Made by a program: the position numbers and the translations under genes. A model generated the notes under the pieces. The model made no database searches. It saw only the letters and a program-made list of their open reading frames with translations, and was not told where the DNA came from. Shown here piece after piece: positions 1 to 61,200 of a stretch of 64,000 bases of DNA. The stretch is taken from positions 124,001 to 188,000 of the forward strand of contig NZ_JAENHO010000013.1 of NCBI RefSeq assembly GCF_016785085.1, written 5' to 3'. Numbering within the stretch: position 1 is the stretch's first letter; each line of letters begins with the position of its first letter. The stretch comes from Paractinoplanes lichenicola (lineage in GTDB: Bacteria; Actinomycetota; Actinomycetes; Mycobacteriales; Micromonosporaceae).

Positions 1-3302
<3,302 letters not shown>

Positions 3303-3305
<3 letters not shown>

Positions 3306-3319
3306 GGCGTTCTCACTCC
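3303..3319 (-). promoter_or_regulatory. Ribosome binding site of PKS-D
   Basis: GGAG (3319-3316) lies 10 nt before the ATG at 3305-3303, within the 31-nt gap after the PKS-C stop. The following TDQDRLFDYLKRVTADL is a standard PKS N-terminal docking helix, which confirms the start. The gap is too short for a separate promoter, so PKS-C and PKS-D should share a transcript. Confidence 0.65.
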
Positions 3320-3336
3320 GTGTCGGGTTCGCACGC

Positions 3337-37584
<34,248 letters not shown>

Positions 37585-37587
<3 letters not shown>

Positions 37588-37603
37588 CCGTTGACCACCC
37601 TCC
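37585..37603 (-). promoter_or_regulatory. Ribosome binding site and GTG start of PKS-C
   Basis: GGAGG (37603-37599) lies 11 nt before GTG (37587-37585), which is followed by ANEETLRDYL, the usual beginning of PKS docking helices. The in-frame ATG at 37641 has no Shine-Dalgarno sequence and would add 18 residues that do not look like a PKS N-terminus, so GTG is preferred. Confidence 0.75.
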
Positions 37604-37683
37604 GGATTCGCCGAGCCCGCGTCCGGCCCACCCCTGCTCATGGAGCCGGGCGCGAGTCACCACATGGCCGCTACGCAGCCAAA

Positions 37684-37713
37684 ACACTAGGAGTGGCTCT
37701 TGCGCAGCGGCAA
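37684..37713 (-). promoter_or_regulatory. Candidate promoter upstream of PKS-C
   Basis: On the minus strand TTGCCG (37713-37708) and TAGTGT (37689-37684) are 18 nt apart, fitting loosely the actinobacterial housekeeping pattern TTGAC(A/G)-16..18-TAGNNT. It lies between the inverted repeat and the PKS-C start and would give a leader of about 90 nt. The match is weak and rests on hexamers only. The rest of the gap (37588-37766) shows nothing else I can support. Confidence 0.3.
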
Positions 37714-37766
37714 CCCCTAAGCACCCCCAGCGGGCGACCCCTCCATGGCGACGACACCCCCTCCTT

Positions 37767-37933
37767 TAGGTCCTGTTTCGTAGTTGGGGTGGGAGCGAGG
37801 CCGGGTCCAGATTTCGTCTGGTGGTGGCCCGGGGAAGCCCGGCTCCCGGTGTTGGAACCTGGCTTTCCCGGGACGCCGCCAGGCGGGATCTGGGCCCTGC
37901 CGCAGCCCCGCTCCAACTGCGAAACAGGACCTA
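37767..37933. repeat. 167-nt imperfect inverted repeat between PKS-B and PKS-C
   Basis: Two arms of about 75-80 nt face each other around 37850. The outer 14 nt, TAGGTCCTGTTTCG, are perfectly inverted at 37767-37780 and 37933-37920. Further in, the arms match at most positions. By my alignment about ten differences are T/C or G/A changes that would be G-U pairs in plus-strand RNA but A-C mismatches in minus-strand RNA. The element begins 9 nt after the PKS-B stop. It could be a small non-autonomous mobile palindrome or repeat family member, an attenuator, or an mRNA-end hairpin. No T-run follows it on the minus strand. Confidence 0.88.
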
Positions 37934-37942
37934 GCCCCGGAA

Positions 37943-52183
<14,241 letters not shown>

Positions 52184-52186
<3 letters not shown>

Positions 52187-52198
52187 AGGTCAGCTCCC
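52184..52198 (-). promoter_or_regulatory. Ribosome binding site and start choice of PKS-B
   Basis: GGGAG (52198-52194) lies 7 nt before a GTG (52186-52184) and 10 nt before the adjoining ATG (52183-52181). Either codon could start PKS-B and the proteins differ by one residue. The following TNEDKLRHFL is the usual beginning of a PKS N-terminal docking helix, which fixes the start to this place. The 59-nt gap to the PKS-A stop shows no terminator-like hairpin. Confidence 0.6.
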
Positions 52199-52245
52199 AG
52201 GGGCGGCAACGGGCCGGGTAGGTCGTAGGTGGCGGCACCCGCCGG

Positions 52246-55200
52246 TCAGGAGATGCCGAACTCCCGGCCGATGAAGTCGAAGACCTCGTCGTCGGTGGCG
52301 GTCTCGAGCCGAGGGCCGGCGTCGTCGCCGGGATGCGAGGGGCCGGCGCTGTCCGCGAGCAGGGCCCGCAGCCGGTTGACGATGCGCTCGCGGGCCGTGT
52401 CGTCCAGCGCGTCACCGCGCAGCACCCGTTCGACGGCGTCGAGCTCCGCGGTTGCGACCGCGTCGGGAGCCGGCTCGTCCAGTCCCAGTCGGTGCACCAG
52501 GTGGACCGCGACCGCGGCCGGGGTCGGGTGGTTGAACACAATTGTGTTGCTCAGCTCGAGGCCGGTGGCGACACGGAGCCGGTTGCGGATCTCCAGGGCG
52601 CCCAGGGAGTCGACGCCCAGCGCCTGGAAGGGCCGGTCGGGCGCGACGTCGTCGGCGGTGTGGCCGAGGGCGCCTGCCACCTCACGGCTAACCAGCTCCA
52701 GGACGGCACGCTGCTGATCGGCGCTAGTGAGGCCGGTCAGTCCGGCGACGAAGTCCGCGCTGTGCTCCCCCGCCGGCGCCGGAACCGGCTCGGCCAGCGC
52801 CGCCCGAGCCTCGGGAATCCCGTCGAGCAGAGGACGTGCCCGGGCGATGCTGAAGGACGCCGCGAAGACCGGCCAGTCGACGTCGGTGACCACGACGGTG
52901 GTCTCGCCTCGCCCCACGGCGACGGCCATCGCCTGGATCGCCGCGCCGGGATCCATCGGGCGCAGTCCCCGCCGGCTCAGGTGCCCGGCCGTCGGACCAC
53001 CGGCGGACATGCCGACCTCGCCCCAGGTGCCCCAGGCGATCGACGTGGCGGCGAGGCCCCGCGAGTGCCGTCGCTCCGCCAGCGCGTCGAGCGCGGCGTT
53101 GGCCGCGGCGTATGCCCCCTGCCCGGCACCGCCCCACGTGGCCGCGTTGGACGAGAACAGCACGAACGCCTCGAGGTCGGGGCAGAGCTCGTCGAGGTGC
53201 TGTGCCCCGAGGACCTTCGCGCCGCGTTCGGCGGCGAGGGCATCGAGGTCGAGGTCGTCGATGACGGCGCTGCTCCCGAGACCCGCTGCGTGCACGACGG
53301 CCGTCGGAGGGTGCTCGGCGACCAGCGCCGCGAGCGCGTCCCGGTCGGCGCTGTCACAGGCCACGACCGTGACCCGTACGCCCAGGCCTTCGACCTCGGC
53401 GGCAAGCTCGGCCGCGCCCGGGGCGTCGGGTCCGCGGCGGCTGCACAGGACGAGGTGCTCCGCGCCCTCGCGGGCCGCCCAGCGCGCGACGCTTCCGCCC
53501 AGCCCACCGGTCCCTCCCGTGATCAGCACGGTGCCGTGGGGAGACCAAGGGGTCACCGTCTCGTCCGCACTCAGGGGAGCTCGCTCGAGGCGCCGGGCGT
53601 GGATCCCGTCGGCGCGGATCGCGAGCTGGTCCTCATCGCCCGCGCCACAGGCGAGCAGCGCGACGGCGTGGGCCGTCGCCGCCGGGTCGAGCCGGGCCGG
53701 CAGGTCGATCAGGCCGCCCCAACGATGCGGATACTCGAGCCCCACCACGCGGCCCAGGCCCCAGATCTCGGCCCGGTCCGGCCGCGGCGCCTCGTCGTCA
53801 CCCACCGCGACCGCGCCCTGGGTGACGATCCAGAGCGGCGCGTCGAGCTCCGCGTCGGCGAGGGCCTGGGCGAGCACGACGGTACGGGCCAGTCCGAGCG
53901 GCACCGGGCCGCCCACGGTGTCGTCCCCGGCGTCATCGTCGGCCGCGAGGAGCAGCACACCGGCCGGCGCCGCGGCGGCGAGAGCGCGGGCCAGGCCGGC
54001 GCGGTCCAGGCCCGCGTTGTCGATCCGGCTCACGGTGGCGCCCGCGGCGGCGAGTTCCGTGCTCAGCTGTTCCCCGACCGGGTCGTCGGCGGACCCGACG
54101 ACGACCCACGAACCCGCGGGCGGGCGTGGGGCGGGGGTGACGGTGGTCCAGGCGACGCGATAGCGCCAGGCGGTGAGCGCTTCCCGGGCGACCCGCTCCC
54201 GGCGCCAGGCGGACAGGGCAGGGAGCACGTCCGCGACAGCGTGCTCCGCGAGCCCGAGTTCGCCCGCGTCGAGGCGCTCCACGGCGGACCAGAACGCGGT
54301 GTCGACGAGCGACCCACTGCCGGCCGTACGGGATCCGGTGGACCCGGATGAGCCGAGGTCCCCGAGCCAGAAGCGGCGATGCTGGAACGCGTACGTGGGC
54401 AGCGCGACGGGCCGGCCGTCCCCGAGGAAGGCGGGCCAGTCGAGCGCGACCCCCGACACGTGCAGCGCGGCAAGAGCACCGACCAGCGTCTCGGCCTCCG
54501 GACGATCGCGGCGCATCGCGGCCACGACGACGGTCTCGTCGGGAACCAGAGCGCGGGCGATGCCGGCGAGCACGCCGTCCGGGCCCAGCTCGAGCAGGGC
54601 ACCGACGCCACGCCCGACCAGGCACCCGACGTTGTCGGCGAATCGCACGGTCGCGCGCACGTGCCGAACCCAGTACTGCGCCGACGCCACGTCCTCGACC
54701 TGACCGGTCACGTTCGACACCACCGGGATCCGGGCCGGGTGGTAGGTGAGCTGCTCGGCCACCGCGGCGAAGTCGTCGAGCATCGGTGCCATCAGCGGCG
54801 AGTGGAACGCGTGACTGACCCGCAACGCCGGGGTGCGGTGCCCTTCTGCCGCGAAGGCCTCGGCGAGCGCCGCGACCTCGGCGGCGGCGCCGGAGATGAC
54901 GACTGCCTCGGGGCCGTTCACCGCCGCGACCGACACCGCGTGACCGACCGCGCGCTGCTCGATGGCCGCCAGGACCGCCGGCTCGGTCGCGTCGACGGCC
55001 ACCATCGCCCCGTCCGCGGGCAGCGCCTGCATCAGGGCCGCCCGCGCGGCGACCAGGCGGGCCGCGTCGGCCAGGTCGAGCACGCCGGCCACGTGCGCCG
55101 CGACCAGCTCCCCGATCGAGTGCCCGGTGACGACGTCGGGGGTCAGCCCCCACGACTCGACGAGCCGGTAGAGGGCGACCTCGACGGCGAACAGGGCCGG

Positions 55201-58200
55201 CTGCGTCCAGCCCGTCGTGTCGAGCAGGCCGTCCCCGGCCGCCACGACCTCGCTCAGCGGCCGGTCGAGGTGGCGATCGAGCTCGGCGCAGACGGTGTCG
55301 AAGGCCGTCGCGAAGACCGGGTACGTGGCGTAGAGCTCGCGGCCCATCCCGGCGCGCTGGGAGCCCTGGCCCGAGAACAGCACGGCCAGGCGCCCGGCCC
55401 GCCCCGAGCCTCGCACGACCGCTGCGGACGGCTCGTCTGCCGCGAGGGCGTCGAGGCCCGCCTCGAGTGCGGCACGGTCGGCGCCGACCACCACCGCACG
55501 GTGCTCGAGGACCGCGCGACCGGTAGCCAAGGAGTAGGCGATGTCGTGGTCGGTGCCGGGCACCGTGCCGAGCCACTCGCGCAGCCGCCGGGCCTGGTCG
55601 GCGAGGGCCGCCGGGCTGGCGCCGAACAGGACCCACGGCAAGGGCCCCGCCACGACCGGTCCGCGGGGCGCCGGTGGGCCGGCCGCCGCCGGCGCCTCCA
55701 GCACGACGTGGGCGTTGGTGCCGCTGATCCCGAAGGCCGAGACCCCGGCGCGGCGCGGCCGGTCCAGCGCCGGCCAGGGCCGGTTGCGGGTCAGCAGTTC
55801 GACCGCGCCGACGCTCCAGTCGACCTGGGCCGACGGGTTCTCGGCGTACAGGGTCTGCGGAAGCGTGCCGGCGTTGAGCGCCATCACCATCTTGATCACG
55901 CCGGCCAGACCGGCCACGGCCTGCGTGTGACCGATGTTCGTCTTGATCGAACCGAGGTAGAGCGGCAGGTCGGGGCGATCCTGACCGTAGGTGGCGAGCA
56001 GGGCGTGGGCTTCGACAGGGTCGCCCAGCGCGGTGCCCGTACCGTGTGCCTCGACCGCGTCGACCTCGCTCGGGGCGAGCCCGGCCTGGGCGAGCGCGGC
56101 CCTGATCACCCGCTGCTGGGAGGAACCGTTGGGCGCGGTGAGGCCGTTGGAGACGCCGTCCTGGTTGGTCGCCGAGCCCCGCACCACGGCCAGCACGCGG
56201 TGACCGCGAGCCCGCGCGTCGGACAGGCGCTCGACGAGCAGGGTAGCCACGCCCTCGCCCCACCCGGTGCCGTCGGCGTCGTCGGAGAACGCCTTGCACC
56301 GGGCGTCGCGAGCGAGGCCGCTCTGCCGGCTGAACTCGACGAAGGCGGTGGGAGTCGACATGACAGTGACCCCGCCGACCAGCGCTGCCGAGCATTCGCC
56401 GGTGCGCAGGGAGCCCGCGGCGAGGTGCAGCGCCACCAACGAGGCCGAGCAGGCGGTGTCGACGGTAAGGGCGGGACCACGCAGTCCGAGCATGTAGGAC
56501 AGGCGTCCCGAAAGCACGCTTCCCGCGGTTCCGGTCATGAGGTAACCGCCGTCGTCCTCGCCGGCCTGGCCCACGGTGTGGATGTAGTCCTGGCCGCTGG
56601 AGCCGACGAACACCCCGACGTCTTCGCCGCGGAGCGAGGTCGGGTCGATCCCGGCGTGCTCGATGGCCTCCCACGCGCTCTCGAGCAGCAACCGTTGCTG
56701 CGGGTCCATCGCGGTGGCCTCGCGCGGGCTGATCCCGAAGAACTGCGGGTCGAACCCGGCCACATCGCTGAGGAACCCACCCTCACGGACGTACGACGCG
56801 TCGAGGTGCTCGACACCGGCGATGAGCTCGGCGTCCCATCCGCGGTCGGTCGGGTACGGTCCCATCGCGTCGACGCCGTTGAGGACCAGCGACCACAGGT
56901 CGTCCGGGGAGGAAACCCCGCCCGGGAACCGGCAGGCCATCCCCACGATCACGATCGGGTCCTTGCCGGTGTTCACCGTATTCGGCGCCGTGGGCTGCAG
57001 GGCTGGGGCGGTGTCGGCGCCGAGCAACTCGCCGAGCACATGGGCGGCGAGCAGCTCCGGTGTCGGGTGGTCGAACACGAGCGTGGCCGGCAGCCGCAGC
57101 CCGGTCGCCGCGGTCAGCAGGTTGCGCAGCTCCACCGCGGTCAGCGAGTCGAAGCCCTGGTCCTGGAACGCCCGCTGCGCCGGCACCGAACTAGCCGACC
57201 CATGCCCCAGCACCGAAGCCGCGATCCCCCGCACCATGTCGAGGACCAGCTCGCGCCGCTCGGCCGAGTTCGCCCGCCGCAGACGTCCAAGCAGCTCCGC
57301 CTCACCGGCCGAGGTGCCCGTCGCGACGACACGACGGGCCGGGGCACGCACCAAACCGCGCAGCAGCGACGGCACCGTGCCGCTCTTGGCGACCGCGGCG
57401 GTGTCCAAGGGCTGCGCCACGACCAGGGCCTCGTCGAGGTCGACGGCGCGGTCGAACAGCGCCATACCTTGCTCGGTCTCAAGCGTCCGTACGCCGTCAC
57501 GACGCAACCGCGCCATGTCGGCCTGGCCCAGATGCGCCGTCATCCCACTGGCCTGAGCCCACAGACCCCACGCCACCGATTGGCCCGCCAACCCCCGCGC
57601 GCGGCGGTGCGCGGCCAGGGCGTCGAGGAACGCGTTCGCCGCGGCGTAGTTGCCCTGCCCCGGACCGCCCATCACCGACGCGGCCGAGGAGAACAGCACG
57701 AACATCGCCAGGTCCATCCCGGCCGTCAGCTCATGCAGTGCCAGCGCCCCGTCGACCTTCGGGCCCATTACTCGCTCAACCTGCTCGGCGCTCATCCCGG
57801 CCACGGTCACGTCATCGAGCACCCCGGCGGTATGCACCACCCCGGTCAACCGACGCCCCAAACCGTCTAGCAGCTCGGCCAGCGCGCCGCGGTCAGCCAC
57901 ATCGCACGCGGCGATCTGAACGTTGGCCCCAGCCGCCTCCAAGTCGGACTGCAACTGTTCCGCGCCCGGCGCCGACAGCCCTCGACGGCTGGTCAACACC
58001 AGATGCCGCACCCCGTACGCGGAAACTAGATGCCGCGCGAGCTCCCCACCCAACGTCCCGGTTCCACCGGTGATCAGCACCACGCCGTCCGGGTCCCAAG
58101 GCGACGCCGCCGTTCCCTTCTCCGGACGGACCAACCGCGGCGCCCACAAGTCGCCCTCATGCCACGCGAGTTGTGGTTCGTCTTCCGGCAGCCCCGGCAG

Positions 58201-61200
58201 CACCATTTCGGTCTCGGATTGGGCGGGCAGGTCGAGCAGCACGAACCGATCCGGGTGCTCCGACTGCGCCGAACGCACCAACCCCAGACATGCCGCCTGC
58301 GCCAGGTCGACGACATCGCCACCCGCCTCGACCGCTACCGCACCCCGGGTCACCAGCACCAGTACGACGTCGGCCAGCACCGGTGCCGCCAACCACTGCT
58401 GCAGCAACACCATCGTCGCCGTCACCGCCTCAACCGGCGAGGAACCTGCGGGCACGGCCGCAAAGACCTTCTCCGGTACGGGGGCACCCTCCTCGATAGC
58501 GGCCGCCAGCGCACCGACGTCGCCGTACCGCGTACCCACCGCGAGACCATCGATCGGCTCGCCGAGTACCCACGGCGTCGCCGGACTGCCAGCGACGGGC
58601 ACGGTGGTCCACTTGACGGCGAACAAGGCGTTGTTTTCCGCCCCGGCGGCTGCGGCGAGTTGCTCGGCCGACATCGGGCGGAACACCAACTCGTCGATCC
58701 GCGCCACCGCCGCGCCGGCGTGGTCAGCCGCCTCTACCCGCAGCACTCCACCGTTGCCGGCGCTCAACCGCACCCGCAACCGTGACGCGCCCGACGCGAG
58801 CAGACTCACCCTGCGCCACGAGTACGGCAGTAGCGCGCCCTCGCCCGCAGGAGTCAACCCACCCAGCGACGCGGCCTGCAACGCCGCGTCCAACACCGCC
58901 GGATGCAACCCGAACCGCTCCGGCTCCAGAACCGGCGACTCGACCTCGACGAAGACTTCGCCATCGCCGGCCCACGCCGCGACCACACCCTGGAACACCG
59001 GCCCGTAGACCAGCCCTTCATCGGCGAGCCGGTCGTAGAACCCGGCCAGGTCCACCGGGTGTGCCGAGACGGGAGGCCACACCGACAGATCAGCTGACTC
59101 CGGCACCGGCGTTGGCTCGCTGGTCAGCACCGCCGACGCGTGACGCACCCACGTGCCGCCGGAGCCACCGCGGGCGAACACCTGCGCGTCCCGTACCCCG
59201 TCGTCGAGCGCACCGACGCCGACCTGCAACGCCACCCCGCCCTCGGGTGGGATCACCAACGGCACCTCGATCGTCAGGTCGGCAAGGTGCGGGCAACCGA
59301 CCTCATCACCCGCCCGAACCAGGACTTCCACCAACGCCGTACCCGGTACGACGATCGACCCGCCTACGACGTGATCGGCGAGCCACGGTTGGGCCGCCAG
59401 CGACAACCGGCCGGTCAACACCACCCCGGCATCGGGCAACTCCACCAACGCCGACACCAGCGGATGGCCGGTGTCGCGCAAACCGGCCGCACCCAGGTCC
59501 CCTGCCCCGGCCGCCGGGGCCAGCCAGTAGCGTTCGCGCTGGAAGGCGTACGTGGGCAGATCGACCCGGCGGCCTTGGGCCAGCACGCTGGTCCAGTCAA
59601 CGTCTAGGCCGGCGGTCCAAGCCTCGGCCAAAGCGGTGGTGAACCTAGTCTGGTCGCCTTCGCCGCGTTTCAAAGTCGGCAGGACAACCGCGTCGGGAGC
59701 GGCCTGTTCCATCCAGTAGGTCAATACCGGATGCGCGCTGACCTCGATAAAGGCCTGATAGCCCTGCTGCGACAACACCGCCGGCACCTGCGCGAACCGC
59801 ACCGGCTCACGCAGGTTGCTGTACCAGTAACCTGCGTCGAGTTCCGGCCCGTCGATCCACCCTGTGTCGCCGACGGTTGAGTACATCGGGATTGTGGCCG
59901 GGCGCGGTGTAACCGGCGCCAGCAGAGCGGCAATCTCCTCACTGATTTCCTCGACGTGGTGGGAGTGCGAGGCATAGTCCACCGGGATCCGCCGCACCCG
60001 CACACCCTCGGCCTCATAGACGGCCAGCAACGCGTCGAGTTCGGCATCATCACCGGAGACCACCGTGGCCGCCGGAGCGTTCACCGCCGCCACCGACAAC
60101 CCCGGCGTCAACCGCGCCTGTACCTCGGCCTCCGGCAAAGCGACCGACACCATCCCGCCGCGGCCGGTGATCACGGTGATCGCCCGCGACCGCAACGCCA
60201 CCACCCGAGCCCCATCGGCCAGCGACAACACCCCGGCCACCGTCGCCGCCGCGATCTCGCCCTGCGAATGACCCACCACCGCTGCCGGCTGCACGCCATG
60301 GGCCCGCCACAGCTCTGCCAGCGACACGTTGACCGCCCACAGCGCCGGCTGGACCACATCGACTCGCTGCAGTGCCGTCTCGTCCGACAGCACTGCGAAC
60401 AGGTCCCAGTCCACGAACTCGGCCAGCGCTGCTGCGCACTCGCGCATGCGCTCCGCGAAGACCGCGGAGTTGGCGAGCAGGTCGGTGGCCATCCCCACCC
60501 ACTGCGAACCCTGACCCGGGAACACCAGCACCGGCTGCGCCGCCGACCGGCCAAGATGACGTACCACCGAGTCGGCCGGGCTGTCCTCGGCCAGCGCGGT
60601 CAGGCCCGCCACAGCCTCGTCCGTGTCACGGGCAAGGACCACCGCCCGGCTCGCAAGCATGCTGCGAGTCGTCACCAACGACCACGCCACATCACGCAGC
60701 GCCAACCCTGGCTGCCCGGTCACCCGCTCCCGTAGCGCCGCCGCTTGCCCCCGCAGCCCCGCCTCGTCCTGCCCCGACAACACCAACGCGACCACACCCG
60801 CATCGGTGCCATCGGTGGGGCTGTTGCCGTCGGTGGGCTTGGTGGGATTTATGCCGTCGTTGGGGTTGGTGCCGTCGGTGGGGTTGGTGCCGTCGGTGGG
60901 GTTGGTGAGGTTAGAGCCGTCGGCGAGTTCGATGCCGTCGATGCCGTCGGTGCGGTCCGTGAGGTTGGTGGTGTTGGTGGGATCGGTGCCGTTGACGGCG
61001 TCAATGCCGTTGGCAGCGTCGATGCTGTCGGTGCCGTTGACGGCCTCGACGTCGGTGCCGTTAGGGGCCTCGACGCTGTCGGTGGCGTTGGTGGTGTTGG
61101 TGGCGTCGATGCCGTTGACGGCGCCGATGGTGTTGGTGGCGTTGGACGGGACGGTCGGCTGTTCCAGGACTACGTGGGCGTTGGTGCCGGAGATTCCGAA

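Noticed and set aside
37588..37641. ATG at 37641 as start of PKS-C
   Set aside because: It has no Shine-Dalgarno sequence and adds residues unlike a docking helix, whereas GTG 37587 has GGAGG upstream and the standard ANEETLRDYL beginning.
37767..37933. Ordinary factor-independent terminator
   Set aside because: The stem is far longer than usual, its ends are perfectly inverted like a mobile element, and no T-run follows on the coding strand. A termination role is possible but not shown.
60800..61150. Asn-x-Ser/Thr sites as glycosylation signals
   Set aside because: They follow from the low-complexity composition, and PKS proteins are cytoplasmic.
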